The notes below the pieces were generated by a model. The model searched no databases, was not told the DNA's origin, and was given only the letters and a program-made list of their open reading frames with translations. The translations under genes were made by a program, and so were the position numbers. This document shows, piece after piece, positions 1-7,542 of a stretch of DNA of 64,000 bases; position 1 is the stretch's first letter; the number at the start of each line of letters is the position of its first letter. The stretch is from an uncultured Tenacibaculum sp. (GTDB taxonomy: Bacteria; Bacteroidota; Bacteroidia; Flavobacteriales; Flavobacteriaceae). The stretch spans positions 620,001 to 684,000 of the forward strand of contig CANLQH010000001.1 of the NCBI GenBank assembly GCA_947493285.1. Reading direction: 5' to 3'.

Positions 1-1
1 A

Positions 2-721
2 GCTTTAGGAGGAACAGCAGTTGGAACTGGTTTAAATACTCCTGCTGGTTATGATGTATTAGTAGCGAAATATATCGCTGAATTTACAGGGTTACCATTT
101 GTAACTGCTGAAAATAAGTTTGAAGCTTTAGCAGCACATGATGCTTTAGTTGAAACTCACGGAGCTTTAAAACAATTAGCAGTATCCTTAAATAAAATAG
201 CCAACGATATTCGTTTAATGGCTTCTGGACCACGTTCTGGAATTGGTGAAATTATCATTCCTGCAAACGAACCGGGTTCTTCTATTATGCCTGGAAAAGT
301 AAACCCTACGCAAGCAGAAGCAATTACAATGGTTTGTGCACAAGTTATGGGGAATGATGTTGCCGTAACTGTTGGTGGAACTCAAGGACATTACGAATTA
401 AACGTATTTAAACCAATGATGGCTGCCAATGTTTTACAATCTGCTCAGTTAATTGGAGATGCTTGTGTATCATTTGATGTGAATTGTGCAGCAGGTATTG
501 AACCTAACCACGGTAGAATTACAGAATTGGTAAACAATTCATTAATGTTAGTTACCGCTTTAAATACTAAAATCGGATATTATAAAGCTGCTGAAATTGC
601 AAATACAGCTCACGAAAATGGAACTACTTTAAAAGAAGAAGCAGTACGTTTAGGATATGTAACTCCAGAACAATATGACGAATGGGTAAAACCAGAAGAC
701 ATGACTGGTAGTTTAAAATAA
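2..721 (+). CDS. fumC: Class II fumarate hydratase, C-terminal part
   Basis: The reading frame is open from the window edge, so the N-terminal half lies outside. Fumarase interconverts fumarate and malate in the TCA cycle in the cytoplasm. The fumarase/aspartase-superfamily signature [11 protein letters not shown] is plainly present near nt 276-310 and holds the catalytic serine loop. The downstream [15 protein letters not shown] and GIEPN segments are typical of class II fumarase rather than aspartase or argininosuccinate lyase. The C-terminus (EDMTGSLK) matches the usual family end, so the 3' end is intact. A strong hairpin terminator follows 22 nt after the stop. Confidence 0.95.
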   Translation, partial: ALGGTAVGTGLNTPAGYDVLVAKYIAEFTGLPFVTAENKFEALAAHDALVETHGALKQLAVSLNKIANDIRLMASGPRSGIGEIIIPANEPGSSIMPGKVNPTQAEAITMVCAQVMGNDVAVTVGGTQGHYELNVFKPMMAANVLQSAQLIGDACVSFDVNCAAGIEPNHGRITELVNNSLMLVTALNTKIGYYKAAEIANTAHENGTTLKEEAVRLGYVTPEQYDEWVKPEDMTGSLK

Positions 722-743
722 AAAACTTAATTTTGTATTATAT

Positions 744-773
744 AAAAGCTGCAAAAAATTTGCAGCTTTTTTT
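744..773 (+). terminator. Rho-independent terminator after fumC
   Basis: A perfect 12-bp inverted repeat (744-755 with 759-770, loop AAA) around GCTGC/GCAGC runs into a T tract. It separates fumC from the deaminase gene. Confidence 0.85.
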
Positions 774-803
774 AGCGAAAAGAATTAATCATATTTAAAG
801 ATA

Positions 804-1283
804 ATGAAGATGAACAAACACGAAGAATATATGAGCGAAGCTGTAAAAGCAGCTTTAAAAGGAATGAGTAATAACGAAGGTGGACCATTTGGTTGTATCG
901 TTGTAAAAGATGGTGAAATTGTTGGACGTGGTAACAATAAAGTTACCTCAACAAACGACCCAACTGCACACGCAGAAGTTACAGCTATTAGAGATGCTTG
1001 TAAAAACCTAGGTTCTTTCCAATTAGATGGATGTATTGTATATACTTCTTGCGAACCTTGTCCTATGTGTTTAGGTGCTATTTATTGGGCAAGACCTGAT
1101 AAAGTATATTACGGAAGTAATCAAGTAGATGCGGCTAATATTGGTTTTGATGATGAATTTATTTATAAAGAAATTCCATTACCATACGAAAAGCGTAGTA
1201 TTCCTTTTGAACAAGTAGGACGCGACATTGCTTTAGAACCATTTGAAAAATGGACAGAAAAACAAGATAAAATTGAGTACTAA
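804..1283 (+). CDS. guaD: Guanine deaminase-type nucleoside deaminase
   Basis: A 159-residue cytidine/deoxycytidylate-deaminase-fold enzyme. The zinc and proton-shuttle motif HAE (H56, E58) and the second zinc motif CEPCPMC (C86, C89) are intact. The whole protein resembles Bacillus GuaD (guanine to xanthine plus ammonia) in length and in segments such as NDPTAHAEVTAIR, GAIYWARP and GFDDEFIYKEI. This favours guanine deaminase over the tRNA adenosine deaminase TadA, which shares the fold. ATG codons at 804 and 810 are both possible starts, and no ribosome binding site decides between them. It appears monocistronic between two terminators. Confidence 0.85.
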   Translation: MKMNKHEEYMSEAVKAALKGMSNNEGGPFGCIVVKDGEIVGRGNNKVTSTNDPTAHAEVTAIRDACKNLGSFQLDGCIVYTSCEPCPMCLGAIYWARPDKVYYGSNQVDAANIGFDDEFIYKEIPLPYEKRSIPFEQVGRDIALEPFEKWTEKQDKIEY

Positions 1284-1289
1284 AAATTA

Positions 1290-1319
1290 AATCCGAAGTT
1301 TAAGCTTCGGATTTTTTTA
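1290..1319. terminator. Bidirectional terminator between guaD and the LytTR operon
   Basis: A 9-bp stem AATCCGAAG/CTTCGGATT (1290-1298, 1305-1313) is followed by a T tract on the plus strand and preceded by an A tract. It can therefore end transcripts from both converging sides. Confidence 0.8.
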
Positions 1320-1341
1320 TATCTAAGAGTTATAAACTGTT

Positions 1342-2097
1342 CTAATCAATCCAGTTTTTAAAGTCCTTTACACGCTCTCTACTTACAATTATCTCATCAG
1401 CATCGTAAGAATGTAATTTTAATTGTAAACGAGAGTTTGTGTAAGAAACAATATCTTTTATTGCGTTTATATGTACAATAAAAGTACGATTTACTCTAAA
1501 AAATTGCTCAGGATCTAACTGCTCTTGCCAATGCTCTAAAGAATTATCAATTAAATAATTTCTATTTGAATTTGTTTGAATATATGTTGCTTTGTTTTCT
1601 GAATAAAAGCATTCGATCTCATCAACATGAATAATTTTTATATGCTGCCCAATTTTAATCGTGAATCGTTTTTTAAACTTACGATCTATAGGGTTGATTA
1701 ACAATTTGCGTATATCATCAATATTTACTTGTAAATCGGTTTGTTTTGGCTGATTTTCTTTAAACTTATCTACCGCAACTTTTAACTCATCTTCATCAAT
1801 AGGTTTTAGCAAATAATCGATAGAATTTAACTTAAAAGCTTTTAATGCATATTCATCGTAAGCTGTTGTAAAAATGATTGCTGACTTTACTTCAATTTCT
1901 TCAAAAATTTCAAAAGAAAGCCCATCTGATAATTGAATATCTAAGAAGATTAAATCAGGATGTTGATTGTTTTGAAACCAGTTAATAGATTCTTCTACCG
2001 AATGTAACATGGTATTAACTTCAATATCTAATTCAGCTAACATTCTACTTAATCTTCTTGCTGCTGGTTTTTCGTCTTCAATAATTATTACGTTCAT
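1342..2097 (-). CDS. LytTR-family response regulator
   Basis: A receiver domain fills roughly residues 1-117, with acidic pocket E7/D8, phospho-acceptor D53 (in LIFLDIQ) and the conserved T and K (K98) counted from the ATG at 2097. A LytTR DNA-binding domain occupies the last 110 residues (GQHIKIIHVDEIECFYSE ... FFRVNRTFIVHINAI). An ATG four codons upstream (2109) is possible, but MNVIIIEDE is the usual family start. It is the last gene of an operon headed by a LytS-type kinase, so it is the kinase's likely cognate regulator. Target genes are unknown. Confidence 0.92.
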   Translation of the reverse strand: MNVIIIEDEKPAARRLSRMLAELDIEVNTMLHSVEESINWFQNNQHPDLIFLDIQLSDGLSFEIFEEIEVKSAIIFTTAYDEYALKAFKLNSIDYLLKPIDEDELKVAVDKFKENQPKQTDLQVNIDDIRKLLINPIDRKFKKRFTIKIGQHIKIIHVDEIECFYSENKATYIQTNSNRNYLIDNSLEHWQEQLDPEQFFRVNRTFIVHINAIKDIVSYTNSRLQLKLHSYDADEIIVSRERVKDFKNWID

Positions 2098-2109
2098 TAT
2101 AGCTTTCAA

Positions 2110-2436
2110 TTAATTTTTGTTCATGTATTCTTTAATCTTACGCTCTTCCCAATCTTTACTAAATAGATTTACAATATCAAATGTACTAATCGCATGAAAA
2201 ATAACAATTAATCCCCACCAAAAAAACAATCTATAATTACTTATATCAGTTAGAGCGTCTATTAAAGAATCTCCATACTGAACATCTTTATATATTCTTC
2301 TACCAATAAAAAACAAATTAACTAATATATATACTACCAAATGTTTGTAAAAGCTTTTAATATCTTCTATTTTTTTTTTTGCTTTTATATATTTTTCTGA
2401 ATTGCTTTTTGATTCCATCGTATTATTCATTTTCAT
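2110..2436 (-). CDS. 2TM-domain membrane protein, copy A
   Basis: A 108-residue member of the Bacteroidota 2TM family: charged N-terminal helix (KKKIEDIKSFYKH), membrane helix (LVVYILVNLFFI), a loop, a second helix with WWGLIVIFHA, and the tail DWEERKIKEYMN. The function of the family is unknown. It overlaps the preceding 2TM gene by 14 nt if translation begins at 2436. The internal ATG at 2418 (MESKSNSEKY) would almost remove the overlap and looks more like the starts of copies C and D. It lies directly upstream of the LytTR regulator, so the products are probably made together. Confidence 0.82.
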   Translation of the reverse strand: MKMNNTMESKSNSEKYIKAKKKIEDIKSFYKHLVVYILVNLFFIGRRIYKDVQYGDSLIDALTDISNYRLFFWWGLIVIFHAISTFDIVNLFSKDWEERKIKEYMNKN

Positions 2437-2746
2437 TCATAAATTCTTTAATTTTCTTTTGCTCCCAATTATCAATAAAAGGAATTTTATACTTAAAAGC
2501 ATATATGCCTTGTATTACAATTACCACAAACCAGATAAGGGCATTTACCCAAATATTTGCTCTTGCCCACTTTAAAGTTTTTGGATTGTGAAGATGACTC
2601 TCAAAAAAATCAAATATGGTGTTAGAAAATAGCAATAAAATCAACATTATAATTACAAACACTTGTAAATGATTATAAAAGTTACGTTGCTTTTTTATTC
2701 TCTTTTTTATTTCGAGATATTTAGCTTCTTTCATTTTTTCCTTCAT
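2423..2746 (-). CDS. 2TM-domain membrane protein, copy B (divergent)
   Basis: 107 residues with the same layout as its neighbours: basic amphipathic start (KKRIKKQRNFYNHLQ), membrane helix (FVIIMLILLLFSNTIF), second helix (ALIWFVVIVIQGIYAF) and the tail NWEQKKIKEFMNENE. The inter-helix loop is unlike the others and lacks the WG-x(4)-HA pattern, so this is the most diverged copy. Its start (2746, or ATG 2734) overlaps the end of copy C and its end overlaps the start of copy A, consistent with translational coupling. Confidence 0.78.
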   Translation of the reverse strand: MKEKMKEAKYLEIKKRIKKQRNFYNHLQVFVIIMLILLLFSNTIFDFFESHLHNPKTLKWARANIWVNALIWFVVIVIQGIYAFKYKIPFIDNWEQKKIKEFMNENE

Positions 2747-3050
2747 TTAAATATTTTTGAATTTTTCTTTTTTCCCAATCCGATCCCATAAAGAAGTTAA
2801 ACCCAAAAGCTTTAAAAGCATGTAATAACATTGGAACTCCCCATAAAAACCATAAAGCCAAAGTATTTAAATCGAAAAATGCTTCTTGAAAAGTTTCTCC
2901 ATTATCCATATTACGGATTATTTTACTTGTAGATAGTATCGTGTTAACTATTAAATAAACTGCAAAATGTGTATAGAATTTTTTTAAAACTTCTACTTTC
3001 TTTTTAGCTCGTATAAATTTTTGTTCTTCTAAATTATTATCTAATTCCAT
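2721..3050 (-). CDS. 2TM-domain membrane protein, copy C
   Basis: 109 residues. The N-terminus RAKKKVEVLKKFYTHFAVYLIVNTIL shows the family pattern (basic helix, FY-x-H, then membrane helix). The second helix WFLWGVPMLLHAFKAFG is followed by SDWEKRKIQKYLNEG. It starts 3 nt after the stop of copy D and overlaps copy B by up to 26 nt. No enzymatic motif is visible; a role as membrane adaptor or oligomerising subunit for the adjacent kinase is an inference from context only. Confidence 0.82.
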   Translation of the reverse strand: MELDNNLEEQKFIRAKKKVEVLKKFYTHFAVYLIVNTILSTSKIIRNMDNGETFQEAFFDLNTLALWFLWGVPMLLHAFKAFGFNFFMGSDWEKRKIQKYLNEGKNERS

Positions 3051-3053
3051 AAT

Positions 3054-3392
3054 TTAAAACTTATCATTATTCATGTATTCCTTAATCTTTCGATCTTCCC
3101 AATCTTTACCGAAAAAGACATTTGTACCAAAGGCGCCAACCCAATGGAAAAATAAACCAATACCCCAAAATACCCAGGTAGCATAAACTCCAAAATTAGT
3201 TATTGCTTCATTAAAACTATCTCCGTCTTCACTCATCAATCCATAAACAATAACACAACTTATAAATATATTTACAACTATATAAGAAGCTAAATGCCAA
3301 TAGAAACCTTTTATCTTCTCTACACGTTTTTTAGCTAACAAATACCTATGCTCTTCTGAGTAATTATTCTCTGTATTATCTATTCTTTTCAT
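3054..3392 (-). CDS. 2TM-domain membrane protein, copy D
   Basis: 112 residues: LAKKRVEKIKGFYWHLASYIVVNIFIS (first helix), an acidic loop (SEDGDSFNEAITNFG), WVFWGIGLFFHWVGAFG (second helix) and the family tail KDWEDRKIKEYMNND. It starts one nucleotide after the kinase stop codon. The tail of this copy is close to that of copy A (RKIKEYMN), suggesting local duplication. Confidence 0.82.
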   Translation of the reverse strand: MKRIDNTENNYSEEHRYLLAKKRVEKIKGFYWHLASYIVVNIFISCVIVYGLMSEDGDSFNEAITNFGVYATWVFWGIGLFFHWVGAFGTNVFFGKDWEDRKIKEYMNNDKF

Positions 3393-3393
3393 T

Positions 3394-4755
3394 TTAATTA
3401 TATCTATTATTTTTATCTTCTTCCATCATCTGTTTTATTTTCTTTTCTTCCCAGTTTTTACCTAAAAACAAATTATAGTTATTGGTTTCTAAATAATGGA
3501 ACACAAGCCCTATTCCCCATCCAAATATTGGGAACCAAAACCAATGAAATTGTGGCGAAAATTTTAAGTTTATAAATATTAAAAAAGGAATTACCATACA
3601 GTACGCTGCTAAGTTTTGATAGAATTCTTTTAATTTCTCAACTCTTTCTACAGCCTTAACATATTTGCTGTTTTCTAAATTATCTGTATTAAACGACATA
3701 TTATTTGTTTTTGTTAACAGTGGTAAACTCACTGTAAATGTTTTGTTATTGTTTGTTATTTCAACATTTCTATTAGTAATTAAGCCATAACGATCTGCTA
3801 TATTTCTTAATCCTACCTTAGTACTCTTACCTATTGTTTCTTTTGGATTAATGTTGTTTTGTATTTGCAAAAAACCGTCTTCTTCAAAAATATTTATCTC
3901 TAATGGTTTTGTTGACGAAACTACATTATGCTTTACTGCATTTTCTAACAATAATTGAAGTGACAGTGGCACTATTTTTAAATCCGAATTACTAACCTCA
4001 ACTGGGATATTAAACTTCACCGCATCTTCAAATCGCATTTGCAATAACTCCATATACGTCCTTGCAAACTTCAACTCTTCTTCTAACGGAATTAGTTCTT
4101 TATTTCTTTGCTCTAAAACGTATCTATAAATCTTAGATAATTTAGTGGTAAACTTTTCTGCTAGTGATGGATTTTCACCAATCAAAGAAGTCAACACATT
4201 TAAACTATTAAATAAAAAATGTGGATCTATTTGACTTTTTAAAGTTTCAAATTTTGCTGTTTCCGTCTTAGCTACTATTTCATGTTGAGTTGTTTCTTGC
4301 TTAACAGAAGCTTTCCAATTCATCATAAAACCTTTTGCATGAAAAAAAGCTGCAATACCTAATGAGATTATTATTCCTAATAAATGAGCAAAAACCAAAT
4401 TTCTTGTAAAAAAAACAGAAGGGTCGTTACCAAACAAAATTATATACTGTACATAATGAATAGCTAAAACTGCTATAACTGTATAAACTATTGTTGAAAT
4501 TACACCAGCCCAAACTCTCTGATTTGTTTCTTCAACCCAATCCCATTTTGTGTTTAGATAATCGTTAATCATTCCGTTACCTAATCCTAAAGTAAAAGAA
4601 TACATTGCAGATATTAAAAATACTAAACCTGCTCCTTTTAAAGTAAATTGTTGATTTATGATTGTAAAGAATATCCCAAAAATGATCATTAATTTTAAAC
4701 AAATTAAAACATCCTTTTTTAAACTCTTAAAAGTACTTTCTGTTGGTGACTTCAT
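3394..4755 (-). CDS. LytS-type sensor histidine kinase with C-terminal 2TM domain
   Basis: 453 residues. About four membrane helices lie in residues 20-138. A His_kinase domain begins at SQIDPHFLFNSL (phospho-acceptor H179), and the ATPase part shows the N-box ENAVKHN (271-277) and GLRNI (315). After the kinase ends (~348) comes a complete 2TM domain (363-447: KAVERVEKLKEFYQNL, two helices, NWEEKKIKQMMEE), the same family as the four proteins that follow. An in-frame ATG at 3699 (residue 353, MSFNTDNLENSKY) sits where a stand-alone 2TM gene would begin, so the fusion may have come from loss of a stop codon, and a separate short product is possible. The expected role is phosphorylation of the LytTR regulator at 1342-2097. 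Confidence 0.9.
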   Translation of the reverse strand: MKSPTESTFKSLKKDVLICLKLMIIFGIFFTIINQQFTLKGAGLVFLISAMYSFTLGLGNGMINDYLNTKWDWVEETNQRVWAGVISTIVYTVIAVLAIHYVQYIILFGNDPSVFFTRNLVFAHLLGIIISLGIAAFFHAKGFMMNWKASVKQETTQHEIVAKTETAKFETLKSQIDPHFLFNSLNVLTSLIGENPSLAEKFTTKLSKIYRYVLEQRNKELIPLEEELKFARTYMELLQMRFEDAVKFNIPVEVSNSDLKIVPLSLQLLLENAVKHNVVSSTKPLEINIFEEDGFLQIQNNINPKETIGKSTKVGLRNIADRYGLITNRNVEITNNNKTFTVSLPLLTKTNNMSFNTDNLENSKYVKAVERVEKLKEFYQNLAAYCMVIPFLIFINLKFSPQFHWFWFPIFGWGIGLVFHYLETNNYNLFLGKNWEEKKIKQMMEEDKNNRYN

Positions 4756-4766
4756 TCTATTTACTA

Positions 4767-5183
4767 CTAAAATTTGATTTCTAAAGATACATCTTTATCA
4801 GTAACTAAAAACTTAATTTGATCATACATCGGAGGCCCAAAACGATTCATATTATTTGTTGAAACCCCATAATCTTCCATTGGCATTCCGTTTGGTTGAA
4901 AATCCATTTTATCATTATTGTTTTTATCATGAAAACAAATAACTGCATATTCACCAGTTGGAACATTTTCAAAAACCACTTCACTTTTTCCTTCTTTAAT
5001 TGTTGATGATTTTGCTTGGATTGGTTGCATTCTAAAGTTTTCTTTATTGTATAAAGCATAACTTACTTTTCCTTCATCAGATGTAGCATTTACAACAGTT
5101 GCTGTTATTGTTCTATTTTGAGCTATTAATTTTTCTGATATAAAAAATAAACTCAACATTAAAATTGTTATTAAAAATTTCAT
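4767..5183 (-). CDS. Secreted DUF2141 protein
   Basis: 138 residues with an N-terminal signal peptide (MKFLITILMLSLFFISEKLIAQ) followed by a DUF2141 beta-sandwich domain. Family features include GEYAVICFHDKNNNDKMDF and the ending PPMYDQIKFLV. The family is found in periplasmic or outer-membrane-associated proteins; no activity is established. It ends 11 nt before the kinase gene in the same direction and may be the first gene of the 2TM signalling operon, possibly supplying or sensing an envelope signal (inference). Confidence 0.82.
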   Translation of the reverse strand: MKFLITILMLSLFFISEKLIAQNRTITATVVNATSDEGKVSYALYNKENFRMQPIQAKSSTIKEGKSEVVFENVPTGEYAVICFHDKNNNDKMDFQPNGMPMEDYGVSTNNMNRFGPPMYDQIKFLVTDKDVSLEIKF

Positions 5184-5294
5184 CTTTTTAAAGTTTTATT
5201 GGTTAAACACAGTACAAATATCTACTTGAAATAAAGGTTTTAAAACTAAAAATAACCGAACTGTATTTTTTTTAGGATGAACTGTAACAATTTG

Positions 5295-5302
5295 TATTTT
5301 TG
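5295..5302 (+). promoter_or_regulatory. Candidate -7 box for the ECF sigma operon
   Basis: TATTTTTG matches the Bacteroidota -7 consensus TAnnTTTG and lies 33 nt before the GTG start at 5336. I see no clear -33 TTTG at the expected distance, so support is moderate. Confidence 0.45.
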
Positions 5303-5335
5303 AGCTACTTATAACATATCAACTAAAAAGACTTA

Positions 5336-5830
5336 GTGGAAAAGGAACTAGAAAATAAATTTTTATCCGATTTCGAAGCTAATCAAAACATTGTGCATAA
5401 AGTGTGTAGAATTTATACTACCAATCAAGATGCTCATAACGATTTGTTTCAAGAGATCACAATTCAACTATGGAAAAACTATAGTAAGTTTAGAGGTGAT
5501 GCAAAGTTTAGTACTTGGATGTATAGAGTTGCATTAAACACTGCAATCTCACTGTATAGAAAATCTACAAGAACTGTAAAGACTCAAGACATTACCGACT
5601 ATTCTTTTAAAATTAAGGCTGAAGATTATGATGAAACCGAAGAATTGCAATTAAAAGCATTATATAATGCAATTCGCAAACTAAATGATATTGATAAAGC
5701 TTTGATTTTTTTATACCTAGAAGATAAGCCTTACAAAGAGATTTCAGCAACTTTAGGTATTAGTGAAGTAAATGCTCGTGTTAAAATGAACAGAGCAAAA
5801 GATAAATTAAAAAAAGTATTAAACCCATAA
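5336..5830 (+). CDS. ECF-type RNA polymerase sigma factor
   Basis: 164 residues with region 2 (DLFQEITIQLWKNYSKFRGDAKFSTWMYRVALNTAI) and region 4 (LNDIDKALIFLYLEDKPYKEISATLGISEVNARVKMNRAKDKLK). The only plausible start is GTG at 5336. It directs RNA polymerase to a small regulon; which genes is not visible here. The next gene starts 3 nt after its stop and encodes a membrane protein without a recognisable anti-sigma zinc motif, which may nevertheless hold the sigma factor at the membrane. Confidence 0.9.
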   Translation: MEKELENKFLSDFEANQNIVHKVCRIYTTNQDAHNDLFQEITIQLWKNYSKFRGDAKFSTWMYRVALNTAISLYRKSTRTVKTQDITDYSFKIKAEDYDETEELQLKALYNAIRKLNDIDKALIFLYLEDKPYKEISATLGISEVNARVKMNRAKDKLKKVLNP

Positions 5831-5833
5831 CAT

Positions 5834-6448
5834 ATGGATTTAGATAAATATAAAAAAGCTTGGGATAATCAACCTGAAGAAACTAATAAGGTTTCTAAGG
5901 TAGATATCTATAAGATGGCGCATTCAAAATCGTCATCAATCGTAAAATGGATTTTCATTATAGGGATGTTAGAGTTTATTTTTGTAGCAACGATTAACAC
6001 TGTATTTAGAATTAACCCTAGTGATTATAAAGAGTTAAATAACCCTATTGGTGAAAACCTTTTTTGGTTAGAAATCATTACTTATATAATTATTATATAT
6101 TTTTTGATACAGTTTTACATTAATTATAAAAGTATTTCTACCTCTGACAATACTAAAACCTTGATGAAAAAAATACTAAGGGTTAGAAAAACTGTTAAAT
6201 CCTATGTCTTCCTAAATTTAGCCATAGTATTTGTAGCCTCAATAATTGCTATTTCGTTTATGTTTACATCTAACGAATTTGAACATACTGGATTTGCCTT
6301 TTATGCAACAATTATCTTTTTTTCTGTAGTTTTAATTGCCGTAATTTTAGTTTTATACTGGCTTTTCTATCAATTACTCTATGGGATATTATTACGTAAA
6401 CTAAACAAGAACTATAAAGAATTAAGTAAATTAGAAGATCTTAATTAA
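5834..6448 (+). CDS. Membrane protein co-encoded with ECF sigma factor
   Basis: 204 residues. A cytoplasmic N-terminus (MDLDKYKKAWDNQPEE) is followed by four hydrophobic segments near residues 38-58, 75-95, 123-145 and 155-180. The start MDLDxYKxAWxxQ is characteristic of small proteins next to ECF sigma genes in flavobacteria. By position it is a candidate anti-sigma factor, but no HxxxCxxC zinc anti-sigma motif is present, so that role is inferred. Confidence 0.75.
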   Translation: MDLDKYKKAWDNQPEETNKVSKVDIYKMAHSKSSSIVKWIFIIGMLEFIFVATINTVFRINPSDYKELNNPIGENLFWLEIITYIIIIYFLIQFYINYKSISTSDNTKTLMKKILRVRKTVKSYVFLNLAIVFVASIIAISFMFTSNEFEHTGFAFYATIIFFSVVLIAVILVLYWLFYQLLYGILLRKLNKNYKELSKLEDLN

Positions 6449-6492
6449 AACTAAAAAGAGCGCTTAAATTTAAGCGCTCTTTTTAGTTTTAA
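6445..6492. terminator. 48-bp perfect palindrome, bidirectional terminator
   Basis: The sequence reads identically on both strands from 6445 to 6492, centred on TTAAA|TTTAA with GAGCGC/GCGCTC in the arms and T tracts on both outputs. It sits between converging genes and includes the stop codon of the threonine aldolase gene. Confidence 0.9.
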
Positions 6493-7508
6493 AAAAATTT
6501 TAATTCTTCTAATAATTTTTGATGCATTTCATCAGTAAAATCTAAATGAGTTACGATACGTATTTTACCATCTCCCATAGAAATTAATAAAATACCCTTA
6601 GCTTCCATCTTTTTAATAAAATCCATTGGATCTATATCATCATTTACATAAAAAATAATGATGTTTGTTTCTATAGGTTCTACTTTTTTAACATAAGAGC
6701 AGTTTTCTAAAACATTTCCTATTTCTTTTGCCTTTTTATAATCATCTGCTAAACGCTCAACTTGATTATCTAAAGCATAAATTGCAGCTGCTGCTAAAAA
6801 TCCTGCTTGTCGCATTCCACCTCCAAATAATTTACGAACACGCAATGCTTTTTCCATATGCTCTTTAGTTCCTATTAAAACTGAACCTACTGGAGCTCCT
6901 AATCCTTTAGACAAACAAATAGAAATAGTATCAAATAACTCTCCATATTGTTGTGGAGTTTCATTCTTTGCTACTAATGCATTAAATAAACGTGCACCAT
7001 CTAAATGAAACGCTAAATTATTTTCTTTCGAAATTTTTTGAATTCTCTTTAGCTCTTCAAAATCCCAACAAGCTCCTCCTCCTTTATTTGTGGTGTTCTC
7101 TATACAAACCAAACGGTTATATGGAACATGAATATCTGCTCTACCCATAACTGCTTTTGCTAATTGATCTGCGGTGAACATTCCTCTATCTCCATCAATT
7201 AAATGTGATGTTACCCCAGAATTAAAAGCTGCTCCTCCGCCTTCATAATTATAAACATGTGCCCATTTATCACAAAACATTTTATCACCTGGTTGTGTAT
7301 GAATTTTAATAGCTACTTGATTCGCCATTGTACCTGAAGGAAAAAATAATGCAGCTTCCATTCCAAACATTTTGGCTACTTTTTCTTGCAATAAATTCAC
7401 AGTTGGATCTGCTCCAAAAACATCGTCTCCAACTTCTGCTTTCAGCATTGCCTCCAACATCCCTTTTGTAGGTTTTGTTACTGTATCGCTTATTAAGTTT
7501 ATTTCCAT
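6489..7508 (-). CDS. ltaE: Low-specificity L-threonine aldolase
   Basis: 339 residues, fold-type I PLP enzyme that splits threonine/allo-threonine to glycine and acetaldehyde. The start [20 protein letters not shown], the GxDVFGxDPTVN segment, [10 protein letters not shown] and the PLP lysine in [10 protein letters not shown] (K201) are all family hallmarks. [10 protein letters not shown] supplies the aspartate that contacts the pyridine nitrogen. It is transcribed divergently from prfB with only 34 nt between start codons, and ends within the 48-bp palindrome. Confidence 0.93.
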   Translation of the reverse strand: MEINLISDTVTKPTKGMLEAMLKAEVGDDVFGADPTVNLLQEKVAKMFGMEAALFFPSGTMANQVAIKIHTQPGDKMFCDKWAHVYNYEGGGAAFNSGVTSHLIDGDRGMFTADQLAKAVMGRADIHVPYNRLVCIENTTNKGGGACWDFEELKRIQKISKENNLAFHLDGARLFNALVAKNETPQQYGELFDTISICLSKGLGAPVGSVLIGTKEHMEKALRVRKLFGGGMRQAGFLAAAAIYALDNQVERLADDYKKAKEIGNVLENCSYVKKVEPIETNIIIFYVNDDIDPMDFIKKMEAKGILLISMGDGKIRIVTHLDFTDEMHQKLLEELKFF

Positions 7509-7530
7509 TTTTAACTACGATTTTAAAATG

Positions 7531-7538
7531 TATTTTTG
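7531..7538 (+). promoter_or_regulatory. -7 box of a predicted leaderless prfB transcript
   Basis: TATTTTTG (TAnnTTTG) lies 4 nt before the ATG at 7543. With a start site 4-6 nt after the box, transcription would begin at the start codon itself. Confidence 0.6.
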
Positions 7539-7542
7539 CTGT

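Noticed and set aside
7372..7542. Open frame upstream of prfB giving a 57-residue N-terminal extension
   Set aside because: It runs antisense over the ltaE coding region and across the -7 box. RF2 homology starts at the ATG 7543.
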